From Lentisphaerota bacterium (GTDB lineage Bacteria > Verrucomicrobiota > Kiritimatiellia > RFP12 > UBA1067): 16,867 nucleotides of DNA. Positions 1-8,432 of the stretch are shown here, in pieces. The translations under genes were made by a program, and so were the position numbers. The DNA lies in the NCBI GenBank assembly GCA_015061765.1, contig SUVZ01000033.1, positions 1-16,867 on the forward strand. The letters are read 5' to 3'. Position 1 is the first letter of the stretch. Each line of letters starts with the position of its first letter. The notes under the pieces were generated by a model. The model did no database searches. It was not told where the DNA came from and was given only the letters and a program-made list of their open reading frames with translations.

Positions 1-1
1 G

Positions 2-130
2 AAAGAACACAACTGCCCGATGAGAAAACGCTATTACATTGCCTCGGGCGCACAGGTAAACTATCGAGGGACACTCGTAAACAGCCGAACAGGTGTTCAT
101 ACTGACGCTGAGAAATTCGATTGTTTATAA
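2..130 (+). CDS. possible C-terminal tail of a plus-strand gene entering from the left edge
   Basis: Reading from base 2, one plus-strand frame stays open for 42 codons and ends at a TAA at 128-130. Its product contains the stretch RYYIASGAQVNYRGTLVNS and ends in AEKFDCL. I do not recognise a family. The same stretch is also open in two minus-strand frames, so openness alone is weak evidence. If real, this gene is convergent with the truncated esterase fragment at 687-193 and marks the downstream border of the glycan locus. The rest of 131-192 shows nothing I can name; a minus-strand 30-codon frame starting near 217 is equally unsupported. Confidence 0.2.
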   Translation, partial: KEHNCPMRKRYYIASGAQVNYRGTLVNSRTGVHTDAEKFDCL

Positions 131-192
131 ACCATGGACATGGTCAATACGGAACCTTCCCCACAAAGCAACGCCAATAAACTCACGGAGCC

Positions 193-687
193 TCATACCA
201 TTCCTCTCACAATCCATCTACCACCGCATTTCGCAAAATGCGGTGGTAAGAAAAACGCTCTCAAACGCGGAATGCGGTAGTGGAGAACGGCCACCCAGCG
301 TCCGGATTCGAGAATCGGCCGGCTGTCGCGGCAAAAATGCCCCATATGCTGCGAATCGTACCCACCGCCAGGCATCACAATCACCATCGTATCGCGCAGT
401 TTGCCGAAAGGACGGAACAACACAAGCTCCGGCTGTGAGACATCGCGACGGCGCCAAACCTTGTTCTTTGTGTCGTAGGCATAACGCCCGGGCGAGGAAT
501 CCTTCTCTTGCGGCGCAAATTCCGGCCACAGGCGAATGCACTCGACAATGCGGCTGTGCAACTCGCCATAAGCCTTGCCCTCGTTCTCCATGACGACCGC
601 AAACCCGGCTTTAACCAAAAACACAGCCAAAACCGCCATCAACGCCTTCAAAGCCGAGATGAGCGAAACACAAACAGATATTTTCAT
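193..687 (-). pseudogene. truncated secreted alpha/beta-hydrolase (carbohydrate or acetyl esterase type)
   Basis: The start is well supported: GAGG lies 7 bases before the ATG at 687, and the product opens with a Sec-type signal peptide ending near residue 30 (AVFLVKAGFA). Residues 95-141 match the N-terminal half of the BD-FAE/acetylxylan-esterase-like hydrolases. The oxyanion-hole motif PGGGY is at 106-110, and the strand HYRIPR at 136-141 corresponds to the 'LKYRxPR' strand usually found there. Family members continue for another 120-170 residues with the nucleophile elbow GxSAGG and then Asp and His. Here similarity stops at about base 265. It is followed by 23 unrelated residues containing a perfect palindrome and then a stop. 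The catalytic Ser, Asp and His are therefore absent and the product should be inactive. It lies 97 bases downstream of the GH92 gene and was probably the last gene of the operon, de-acylating the glycan. Confidence 0.6.
219..248. repeat. perfect 13-bp palindrome with a 4-base loop, REP-like
   Basis: Bases 219-231 are the exact reverse complement of 236-248, leaving a CGCA loop (TGCG on the minus strand). Neither side is followed by a T-run, so it is a poor intrinsic terminator. It sits immediately after the point where the esterase reading frame loses family similarity (about 265). The arm sequence taccaccgcatt resembles the native esterase sequence ctaccgcatt at about 271-281. A short repetitive extragenic palindrome or the end of a small non-autonomous element would explain it; this is inference from one copy. 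Confidence 0.55.
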
Positions 688-784
688 AAAACGACCTCGA
701 ATTCTATTTCAAAAAAACATTCAACAGATATTCGTTTAGCATAAGAATTATTCGCATCCTTCCCATTCAAAATTTCAAAGGGTG

Positions 785-2896
785 CTATTCATCGATTTCA
801 ATCTCCAATTTTCCGCCTGCAGTCACTTCAGATGTCGATATCCAACGGCGGTCGAGCGTCAGTCCATTCAGCTTGACGCCCTTTATGCGCCACGCCCCTG
901 GCTTTGTTCTTGGCGCCTGGATTTCAAACATACGCCCCGAATAATACCTTGGATCAAGACGTATCTTCACCGACTTGAACACAGGTGCCGTGAGATACCA
1001 TTTGCCGTCACCCGGGCAAAGCGGATGCATGCCTATGGACGCAAGAACGTACCATGCGCTCATCTGCCCCACATCCTCGTTGCCGCAAAGCCCGAAAGGT
1101 CCGGTCGCATAAGCCTTCTCACATATCCTGCGAGTCCATCGTCCCGTTTCATCCGGCTTTGTTGAATGCGCAAACAGGAACGGCAGTGTATGGCACGGCT
1201 CGTTCGGATGGTTGTATCCGTCGTTCCAGCGGAAATCATCCGGCACAACGGAGAAAAAGCGTTCCAGTTCCTCCGTAAACCTGCGCCTCCCCCCCATCAG
1301 GCGTATCAGTCCTTCAATGTCGTGCGGCACAAACCACCCTTGCTGCCATGGATTGGCTTCCATGCATCCCTGTCCGTGCTTCTCGCGTCCCTGCCACTCA
1401 AGCCAGCCGCCATCTGCGGTACGCGTGCGCATCCACCCGACCTCATTCGACCAGCAGTTGGTGTAAGACTGAGCATAGCCCAAATATCTCGCGGCGATCT
1501 CCTTTTCTCCGAGCATTTCCGCAATACGCGCACAGCACCAGTCGGCATAGGCGAACTCTAGCGTCTCCGAGAGGCTGCCGGGCTTGTAGCCAAGACGGCG
1601 GTCGTTCCCCTCAGCCTCCAGGGAACGACATGCAAGATCAAGAGCCAGACGAGCATCGAAGGTGCGAATCCCCTTCTCCCATGCGTCTGCCATGACAGAA
1701 ACAAGAGGCTGGCCGATCATGCATCCTTCCGGACATCCAAAGATATCCCAGCGAGGCAATGTCTTGCGTCTGCCGGAAACCACAGTATCCATCATTGAAT
1801 TGATGGTATCCGATACAATGTCAGGTCGCAACAGAGTGTACAGAGGGAAAGCGCTACGATACACATCCCATCCGGAGAAGACCGTTCTGCGAATAAAGTC
1901 GTATCCGTTCAGCCTTCCCCTTCCAACTTCACGCGGATCGATGAACGCATGATAAAGAGCCGTCGCGAAAATGGTGTGTTCATCATCCGTTCCTCCTTCG
2001 ACCTCTATATTTCCGAGCGCATCGCTCCAGCTCTTGCGCGCCTCACACCGCATGCTTTCGAAATCGCAATCTGCTGGTAGCTGCGGGACGCCCGAAAACG
2101 ATATGGCCACATGCACCGACACGGACTCACCCGCATTGACGGGAAATGCCATCCGCACGATGCAATTGGATGAGCCGCCAGTAACATGAATTGACTTGGG
2201 TACTCGCGAAAGCCTCCCCGCGAATCTCAGCGTATAATCGACCTTACCTTCCCCTCGTCCCCAACCGCCGTCGCGGTGGTCACATACGATTTCACCGGAG
2301 AACGTGTCCTGACCTGTCATTGTGAAACTCTGTTTGCCGAACCGCTTTGCACGCCACAGTTCGCCGATGCGCCTGGCGAGATCAAACCTCACGATTCCAT
2401 CACCCTCACGTTCATAGGTAAAACGTAGCATTCCAGACGTACGGGATGCCGTCGCTTCTGCCGTCACTGCCGCATCGGCTAGTCTCACGCGGTAGTATCC
2501 GGCGGACGCGCTCTCCTCGTCGTGGGAAAAAGCGCTCTTCGGCAAATCAGACGGCATAACCTGAAGATTGCCGAATTCGCCGTAATATCCGATTCCGCTC
2601 ATATGCGTGAAACTGAAACCCTCTATCGTGTCGTGAACATACGAATATCCTGATCCGTTGTCACCGCCTGTCACAGTATCAGGAGAAAGCTGCACCATAC
2701 CAAACGGAGTTGTAGCACCGGGGAAGGTTTTGCCGAAACCATGAATGGCCTCATCCCCACGAAGACCGGATTCAGGATATGTCACGGCTCCGATGAACGG
2801 ATCGATACAATCCACCAACTCCCGCCCGACGGCTACGGTGGCAAAAATGACTGCGACCGAAAATGCCGCAACTGATATCTTAAAGCCTTTCATCAT
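785..2896 (-). CDS. secreted GH92 alpha-mannosidase
   Basis: A 703-residue protein, slightly shorter than most GH92 enzymes (about 720-780). It has a Sec signal peptide (cleavage near residue 24) directly followed by the family's opening DPFIG (32-36). Other family blocks follow in order: HGFGKTFPGATTPFGMVQLS (52-71), FSFTHMSG (94-101), SGWDVYR (341-347), EANPWQQGWFVPHD (513-526), NHPNEPCH (562-569) and GNEDVGQMSAWYVL (605-618). By family knowledge E513 lies where the catalytic acid is found, and the acidic residues of GNED sit at the catalytic-base site. GH92 enzymes are calcium-dependent, inverting exo-alpha-mannosidases. The +1-subsite position carries Asn-Glu (565-566) rather than the His-Glu associated with alpha-1,2 linkage preference. 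The start overlaps the fucosidase end by 17 bases, so translation is probably coupled; ATG at 2893 is an equally possible start. It would act in the periplasm or outside the cell. Confidence 0.93.
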   Translation of the reverse strand: MMKGFKISVAAFSVAVIFATVAVGRELVDCIDPFIGAVTYPESGLRGDEAIHGFGKTFPGATTPFGMVQLSPDTVTGGDNGSGYSYVHDTIEGFSFTHMSGIGYYGEFGNLQVMPSDLPKSAFSHDEESASAGYYRVRLADAAVTAEATASRTSGMLRFTYEREGDGIVRFDLARRIGELWRAKRFGKQSFTMTGQDTFSGEIVCDHRDGGWGRGEGKVDYTLRFAGRLSRVPKSIHVTGGSSNCIVRMAFPVNAGESVSVHVAISFSGVPQLPADCDFESMRCEARKSWSDALGNIEVEGGTDDEHTIFATALYHAFIDPREVGRGRLNGYDFIRRTVFSGWDVYRSAFPLYTLLRPDIVSDTINSMMDTVVSGRRKTLPRWDIFGCPEGCMIGQPLVSVMADAWEKGIRTFDARLALDLACRSLEAEGNDRRLGYKPGSLSETLEFAYADWCCARIAEMLGEKEIAARYLGYAQSYTNCWSNEVGWMRTRTADGGWLEWQGREKHGQGCMEANPWQQGWFVPHDIEGLIRLMGGRRRFTEELERFFSVVPDDFRWNDGYNHPNEPCHTLPFLFAHSTKPDETGRWTRRICEKAYATGPFGLCGNEDVGQMSAWYVLASIGMHPLCPGDGKWYLTAPVFKSVKIRLDPRYYSGRMFEIQAPRTKPGAWRIKGVKLNGLTLDRRWISTSEVTAGGKLEIEIDE

Positions 2897-4310
2897 TGTG
2901 CATTTTCTTCAATGTAATTTTAAATGCAACCGCAGCGCCGGTGCGAGGCGTTGCTTCAAACACGACCGATGAGCCGTTCTGTCTCCACTTCACCTGACGC
3001 GCCGGAACATCGCCGATCTGTTCCACAAGCGCTACCGGACGCGATGTCTCAAGGCGGACAGCCACGGATCCGTCTCCGAACACGATTGCATATGCATAAT
3101 CTTTCTTTGAAGTAAGATACACGCGCGAATTCCGTGTTGAAACACCGTGCGCACGCGATGTGCCGTAAATCGCCTCACCATGACTGTCGAGCCATTTCCC
3201 CACCTCCATAAGGCGAGCCTCCATAATCGGCGGAATCAACCCGTCTGCAGTAGGCCCTATGTCCAACAGCAGATTGCCGCCGCCTGAAACCGTTTTCGCC
3301 AAAAGTTCAAGTATCCCCTCTGCCGACATATAGTCGTCCGCCGTCTCAAAACGGTTGTAACCGAAGCTCCGTCCGATTCCGCGGCATTCCTCCCAAGGAT
3401 GGTGTATCTCACCAGCATCTCCATTACCGTCAACCGATCCGTATTCCGTAGTGTAATGTCCGCCGTGACGGCCTCGACATCCTTTGCCCCAACGATCATT
3501 TACGACAACATGGTCGCGAACAGAAGATTCATTGTAGAGCCATGCAAGGAATTCCTCGCTTCGCAGCTCCTTATCCGTGAAATCCCACTCTCCATCCGGC
3601 CAGATGATGTCCGCACGATAGCGTTCGACAAGTTCGCGCAACTGCGGGAAATTCATATGTGCAGACCAGTCCTTCCCCGAAAACGGTGAAACGTCACTGC
3701 GATTCAGAAAATTCTTGGTGCAGAGCGGATTGGCATATTCATACAAGGAATAGTAGAATCCATACTTCAACCCTTCCGCCCGTACCGCATCACCAAGCTC
3801 GCCGCAAATGTCCCTTCCCGGACCGATGGCCACCGAATTGAAATATGGAGTCCTTGAGCTCGGCCACAAAGCATAACCATCATGGTGTTTTGACGTCAGG
3901 ACCACGTATTTCGCGCCGGATTTGCGAAATATTTTCGCCCAGACCGCCGGTTTGAAGTTCTCAGCGCGAAACTGCGAAGCGAAATTCGCATACGGTGCGT
4001 TTCCGTACATTTTCTCATGATGCTCCAAAAACGCCTTTTCCTTGAGAAGCAGCCGTCCGTGATACCACTCCGAATAGCAAATGCTGCCGTGTCCGGCGGA
4101 AGAATCCGTCGGCGCATACGACGGCACGGCATAGATGCCCCAATGTATGAATATTCCAAATTTTGCATCACTCCACCATGTCGGAACGGGGCGGCTGTCC
4201 AGCGAAGTCCAATCGGCCTTATACGCTGCGCTGACGGTTATCGGCAGCGCAATCAAAGCAGAAACCGCAATGAGAACACGGAATTGTTTTATCATTTTCA
4301 ATCCTTTCAT
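2880..4310 (-). CDS. secreted GH29 alpha-L-fucosidase
   Basis: The protein has 476 residues, a usual length for a GH29 catalytic TIM barrel plus a small C-terminal beta domain. Family motifs are clear: WWSDAKFGIFIHWG (45-58), EWYHG (81-85), KYVVLTSKHHDGYALW (134-149), DIIWPDGEW (234-242, with D239 at the nucleophile position), and GGGNLLLDIGPTADG (343-357). E289 in HYTTEYG is a candidate acid/base, but this residue varies in the family. It releases alpha-L-fucose with retention. Two starts are possible. ATG 4310 overlaps the preceding stop as ATGA. ATG 4295 (residue 6) has AGGA 6 bases upstream and gives a cleaner signal peptide (MIKQFRVLIAVSALI...), cut near residue 28 of the longer form; I favour 4295 as the efficient start. 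The gene sits between the lyase fusion and GH92 in a gapless operon. Confidence 0.93.
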   Translation of the reverse strand: MKGLKMIKQFRVLIAVSALIALPITVSAAYKADWTSLDSRPVPTWWSDAKFGIFIHWGIYAVPSYAPTDSSAGHGSICYSEWYHGRLLLKEKAFLEHHEKMYGNAPYANFASQFRAENFKPAVWAKIFRKSGAKYVVLTSKHHDGYALWPSSRTPYFNSVAIGPGRDICGELGDAVRAEGLKYGFYYSLYEYANPLCTKNFLNRSDVSPFSGKDWSAHMNFPQLRELVERYRADIIWPDGEWDFTDKELRSEEFLAWLYNESSVRDHVVVNDRWGKGCRGRHGGHYTTEYGSVDGNGDAGEIHHPWEECRGIGRSFGYNRFETADDYMSAEGILELLAKTVSGGGNLLLDIGPTADGLIPPIMEARLMEVGKWLDSHGEAIYGTSRAHGVSTRNSRVYLTSKKDYAYAIVFGDGSVAVRLETSRPVALVEQIGDVPARQVKWRQNGSSVVFEATPRTGAAVAFKITLKKMHNDERL

Positions 4311-7300
4311 TTTACAGGTCTGAAATCAAATACGACCGATGCCTTGCGGACAGGTTTCAGAAAGCGCACCGCGTACCGCGAAACGGTTGGTCTGCCAGGG
4401 TTTTCAATCTGGCTATGCTGAAGACGCCATTCCGCATCTCCAACAACCGAAATGGACAGCATCAATCTTCGACCAGATGTACGGTCGATCAGTTCATACG
4501 CCCCTTTCGCCAGTTCACGAACATCGCAATATGTCACGAACGGGGTTTCAAATTCCACTGAGGACGAAAATTCCGCGTGATCCGCAACCATAAACGACGG
4601 AGCGGCCCGGTTGTAGGTGAAATGCCGTTCCATCCGTTTCAGTGCAGGACAGACATAAGCCAACGACAGATCAAGAATCAGTGAATCCGCCTTATCCGTG
4701 AAAGCGGTCCGGATCACCTTTGCGGAGGCAGCCCGCCCTGTCGTCTGCAGTCGACCATCGATAACCGGAACAGGATGTCCGTACGAATTTATCATCTTCG
4801 AATCGTACCGCCGGTCTGAAAACGTCCTCGCCGTGTAGATTTCGCCACCGGGATCACCCGCCATTTCAACTCCGCCATACAGAACCACATAGCTGCCAAG
4901 ATCATTGTGATTGTGCGCTTCATCGTTATTACCGCCCTTCAGGGCAACAGAAAACGGCGAACGAGCCGAGTCATGCTCCGGACGGCCAATCAGAACCTGA
5001 GCATGCGGATACCAGCTTCTAACAGGCAATGCGTCAGATGCGGTCCCTTTAGGCTTCGCTCCAAATGCAGTGAATGCCGTACGGTAGAGATTGGGACGCC
5101 ACCCTCCACGGGAATCGAACTGACTACCGCCTGTTTCCGGCGGTGACAGCATCGAATCTGGCACAAGATCCGGCCAACGCCCGGCTATCATCCACAAAAG
5201 ATCAGGAAACGGGGCACCTCCGCCATCTGCGAACCACGCACTCCTGCCTTTCTCCACCTGACAGGCAATACCGTACTTCGCCATGTCGCGTCCACCATTC
5301 TCCGACAGGAAATCCCAGCGTCCGTCCGTAGCCTCAAATATGGTGAAGCCCAACTCAAGCGCATTCCCGAACCCAAAGTTCCAATAGCCAACTCCTTCAG
5401 TGCAATAACCATCTTCATCATAGGCATAGCGGAAGCGGGGATACAGCCGTTCCACGAATTCCGCGGCCTCGGCACGAATGCGACGATCCTTTTCTATGAT
5501 GAAAACCGTTGACAGAGTACACCCGCCGCAAACGGCAATCCAATTGTTCCTGATGTTCACCCAGTGATTGCGGTATGCTGCACCCGATGTTCCATCTTCA
5601 AGTCGCATATCAGCATAGAACGGAGACAATATTCTCCTGTGTATCTCCTTCTCAACGCGAGCGACAAGTTCAGGGTCAAGACGCGATCCCAGCCAAGCAC
5701 ACGCAGTCGCCATCTCAAGAGCCTTCCGGCAACTGAAAATATCGCCTTTTTCCGCACCGTGCAGTGTTCCCTGCTCCAGGTCATGCATGGGTACGACCCA
5801 TGTGGGTTCATTGCACATGGCTTCAATGTAGTCGCTTATCCGAGCGATGAAACGCCCTTTGTTTTCAAGGCACTCAGCAAGCACCAGTGTCGTGAATTCA
5901 CCAAGGCGGGCGAAAAACGGGGTCTCGAACGAACGGCGATCTCCAAATTTCCGGAATCCGTCGTATGCAGCACGATCCCATGGCGACATTGGTTGTGCCA
6001 GCACTTTTTCGGCCTCAAGCATTACACGCTTGCTCGGCCGTTCACGGCTGATACGTTCCCATGCCGCACGATCGTCAATTTCTGCACCTGGACAGCGTGG
6101 GTTGAGAGGAAGCATCGCGGCTATCTCATCAACGCGTGCCCGATTCTGCCCAGGCACCGGCCAATGCGTCCACGGGGAGGGTCGATTGAATCTGACAAGC
6201 GCCTCAAGAAAATAGTAGTCGGCATAGACTATGGGCACATCTATCTGCCCGCCGTTCGGTTTGAATCCGGTTGCGTGCTTCAACAGAAAATTCCCGTTTT
6301 CTCCAGCCTTTGCGAAATATGCGTCGGAAGTAAGGGAGAGAAGCATTCGAACCGCCCTTTCACGATACCGTCTGCCCTGCGACGCTTCAACATAATCCTG
6401 CAACTCAAGAAGCGCGGAGGCGGCAATAGCGGCGGCGGAGGAATCTCTCGGCTCGTCAGGGATGTCGGGCGCGGAGAAATCCCAATATGGAATGAGGTCT
6501 TCCGGCAGATTCTGCCGCAACAACCATTCCGCACACGAAACGGCCCTGCGGCGATAGCGTTCATCCCGCGTGAGACGGAACATCATGGTGAAACCATATA
6601 AAGCCCATGCCTGACCACGGCTCCAAGCTCCATCGGCTGACGCTCCCTGCCCTGCGAAATATGCGAAAACATTTGTGGAGTCTCTGCGGTAGTCCACAAT
6701 GTGATACGCGCTCCCGTCCAGACGGAAATGTCTACGGTCGGTCACATTGGCATGGCTTCGAGCAACTCGCTCCGCTTCAGCGTCCCCACGTGCGGCGGCG
6801 AACATCAAAAGTTCAAGATTCATCATGTTGTCAATGATGACGGGGCGCTGCATCTTTGCACCTGCAAGCTCTCGTGCATCCCAACTTTGGATGAGACCGA
6901 GGTCAGGACGGAAGCGGGATGAAAGCGCCTTTGCCGCATCCATCAGCCACGGTTGATAGATGTCGCGGTTGACATCCAATCTGTACCCGTTGCCCGCGCT
7001 GCAGTACAGCATGAATCCTACGTCATGGTCGGCGGAGAAATGCCTTACGGCTTCAAGCGGAGCGGTGCGCCTGATTGCGGCGTTTTTCCATTCGTCCGAA
7101 CGGGTATATTCGTAAAGATACCAGAGCGAACCAGGATAGAAACCGCTTGTCCAGTCATAGACGGAACCGAACCTGTTCTGCCCGTTGCAGACATCTATCG
7201 GAAGGTTTCGCTCCGCGGGTTGTCCCTCGACAAGAGCCTCCATGGCTCGATACTGCTTTTCAATCCGGCTGAAAACGTCCGGCAGTCTGCCGCGCAGCTC

Positions 7301-7396
7301 CTTCTCGCCCGGAACTGCGGCGGAACTCTCCGCAACCGCCAAGGCCGAAATAAGAGCTATGCAAAGGAAACGAAGCGGATCACGCATTGCGGACAT
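4307..7396 (-). CDS. fused GH88 unsaturated glucuronyl hydrolase and heparinase II/III-type polysaccharide lyase
   Basis: One 1029-residue polypeptide carries two enzymes. After a signal peptide (cut near residue 27), residues ~32-405 form a GH88-type (alpha/alpha)6 barrel: DWTSGFYPGSLWYLYE (81-96), HDVGF (124-128), IIDNMMNLELLM (187-198), DGAWSRGQAWALYG (255-268), RDSSAAAIAASALLEL (317-332) and YADYYFLEAL (391-400). D125 and D189 fall on the two conserved catalytic aspartates of that family, which remove 4,5-unsaturated uronic acid from lyase products. Residues ~410-1029 resemble heparinase II/III-type lyases: an alpha toroid with NHWVNIRNNW (610-619) and CTEGVGYWNFG (665-675), then a beta-sandwich domain with GGNNDEAHNHNDLGSY (821-836), the signature His/Asn block. 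The PL family and substrate cannot be read by eye. The start overlaps the upstream gene by 17 bases; ATG 7387 is an alternative. It ends in an ATGA overlap with the fucosidase. Confidence 0.9.
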   Translation of the reverse strand: MSAMRDPLRFLCIALISALAVAESSAAVPGEKELRGRLPDVFSRIEKQYRAMEALVEGQPAERNLPIDVCNGQNRFGSVYDWTSGFYPGSLWYLYEYTRSDEWKNAAIRRTAPLEAVRHFSADHDVGFMLYCSAGNGYRLDVNRDIYQPWLMDAAKALSSRFRPDLGLIQSWDARELAGAKMQRPVIIDNMMNLELLMFAAARGDAEAERVARSHANVTDRRHFRLDGSAYHIVDYRRDSTNVFAYFAGQGASADGAWSRGQAWALYGFTMMFRLTRDERYRRRAVSCAEWLLRQNLPEDLIPYWDFSAPDIPDEPRDSSAAAIAASALLELQDYVEASQGRRYRERAVRMLLSLTSDAYFAKAGENGNFLLKHATGFKPNGGQIDVPIVYADYYFLEALVRFNRPSPWTHWPVPGQNRARVDEIAAMLPLNPRCPGAEIDDRAAWERISRERPSKRVMLEAEKVLAQPMSPWDRAAYDGFRKFGDRRSFETPFFARLGEFTTLVLAECLENKGRFIARISDYIEAMCNEPTWVVPMHDLEQGTLHGAEKGDIFSCRKALEMATACAWLGSRLDPELVARVEKEIHRRILSPFYADMRLEDGTSGAAYRNHWVNIRNNWIAVCGGCTLSTVFIIEKDRRIRAEAAEFVERLYPRFRYAYDEDGYCTEGVGYWNFGFGNALELGFTIFEATDGRWDFLSENGGRDMAKYGIACQVEKGRSAWFADGGGAPFPDLLWMIAGRWPDLVPDSMLSPPETGGSQFDSRGGWRPNLYRTAFTAFGAKPKGTASDALPVRSWYPHAQVLIGRPEHDSARSPFSVALKGGNNDEAHNHNDLGSYVVLYGGVEMAGDPGGEIYTARTFSDRRYDSKMINSYGHPVPVIDGRLQTTGRAASAKVIRTAFTDKADSLILDLSLAYVCPALKRMERHFTYNRAAPSFMVADHAEFSSSVEFETPFVTYCDVRELAKGAYELIDRTSGRRLMLSISVVGDAEWRLQHSQIENPGRPTVSRYAVRFLKPVRKASVVFDFRPVK

Positions 7397-8432
7397 ACAG
7401 TTTCTTCGCCTCTCTGAGAATACGATTGGACTCCATAAGCTTGGCTGAATTTTCCTCCGTGGTGCCGAACCAAGGCGCCATGAGAAAGCCCTTGAGGCGT
7501 TCAGCCGGAATATGCTCCGAGCAGAACTTCACTGTACGGGGAAAGTTCACCTCCCAGGCGTCATTGCTGACCAGCCAGTTGGATCCGCAGGGAATCTGGT
7601 CATATCCGGCTTTCGCAAGATCAACATAGAACTTTGTCCGAAGCTTCACATTGTCAGACGGCTTGGCAAGATTGGCCATCGCACTGTTGAATGTTGGATC
7701 ATAGGTGAAATCGCGCCCATAATACCAATTGGACTGCACAACGGACTTCGGCATACGCTTGAAAAAGCAATCGTAGTGATGCCATCCGAAATCACTCCAC
7801 ATCCATGCCCTTGCACCATTCTTCTCGCATTGCGCAACCATATGCAGAAGGTCGTCCCACCACTGATCCTGCCAGCTCCGGACTACTGCCGTGCGATACC
7901 CCTGCTGAAGGTCGTAGCGCTCTTCATCCATCCCGATGTGGAAAAGCCGAGGCCCGTCGAAAATCTCGCACGTATCGCGTATCAGATCGGATACGACACT
8001 CAGATACGTCTTCGAAGACACCATGAAATTGTAGTCATGAAGCCAGTTGTCGTGCGCGGCCGAGAAATTGAGTTTCGGGATCGGCTCAAGACCAATGCCG
8101 CGCAGACGTTTCAGCTCCGCCTTCATTTTCGCTACACTCCAGGATCCTTCAATGGCCAGCTCCGGGTGACTTGGAAACACCATGCCGTCTCCAATGCGGA
8201 TAACGACGGCATTCGCCCCTGACGCGGCGGCATCGTCGGTGAACCTGCGCCAAACGGCATCAGCGCATGTCACTTTCGTAAGCCAATCCTTGTGGCATCC
8301 GCAGTTTCCGCTTATTTCCGCGAATGTGGCCCATATCATCTTTTCACAGGGCGCAGATGCCTTGATGCTGTCCGGAAGGAAAACACTGCATGCCGAAGCT
8401 GCCGCTGTCTTCACAAAATCACGTCTTTTCAT
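7380..8432 (-). CDS. Tat-exported TIM-barrel glycosidase-like protein, GH20-related
   Basis: The N-terminus MKRRDFVKTAAASA is a twin-arginine (Tat) signal, unlike the Sec signals of its neighbours, implying export after folding. The 350-residue body has TIM-barrel character: GANAVVIRIGDGMVF (73-87), GLEPIPKLNFS (114-124), then FHIGMDEE (164-171) and ARAWMWSDFGWHH (207-219). HIGMDE resembles the HxGxDE block of GH20 beta-N-acetylhexosaminidases, where the Asp-Glu pair (here D169, E170) polarises the 2-acetamido group and acts as acid. A separate N-terminal GH20b-like domain is missing and the chain is short for GH20, so function could be beta-hexosaminidase or a related retaining glycosidase; I assign the fold more surely than the activity. 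The ATG overlaps the stop of the preceding gene as ATGA, with a purine-rich GAAAGGAAAGA just before it, suggesting coupled translation. Confidence 0.6.
   Translation of the reverse strand: MKRRDFVKTAAASACSVFLPDSIKASAPCEKMIWATFAEISGNCGCHKDWLTKVTCADAVWRRFTDDAAASGANAVVIRIGDGMVFPSHPELAIEGSWSVAKMKAELKRLRGIGLEPIPKLNFSAAHDNWLHDYNFMVSSKTYLSVVSDLIRDTCEIFDGPRLFHIGMDEERYDLQQGYRTAVVRSWQDQWWDDLLHMVAQCEKNGARAWMWSDFGWHHYDCFFKRMPKSVVQSNWYYGRDFTYDPTFNSAMANLAKPSDNVKLRTKFYVDLAKAGYDQIPCGSNWLVSNDAWEVNFPRTVKFCSEHIPAERLKGFLMAPWFGTTEENSAKLMESNRILREAKKLYVRNA

Noticed and set aside
219..248. Intrinsic terminator of the operon
   Set aside because: The stem is strong but no T-run follows on either strand, and it lies within the shifted tail of the esterase frame. 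A palindromic repeat fits better.
93..593. 166-codon plus-strand frame over the esterase fragment
   Set aside because: It is antisense to a minus-strand frame with signal peptide, SD and PGGGY motif, and its product is low-complexity Arg/Pro-rich sequence.
5564..6601. 345-codon plus-strand open frame
   Set aside because: It lies wholly antisense to the lyase fusion, has no recognisable domain or ribosome binding site, and is explained by the codon bias of the real gene. The same applies to the long antisense frames at 7512-8222 and 8390-9139.
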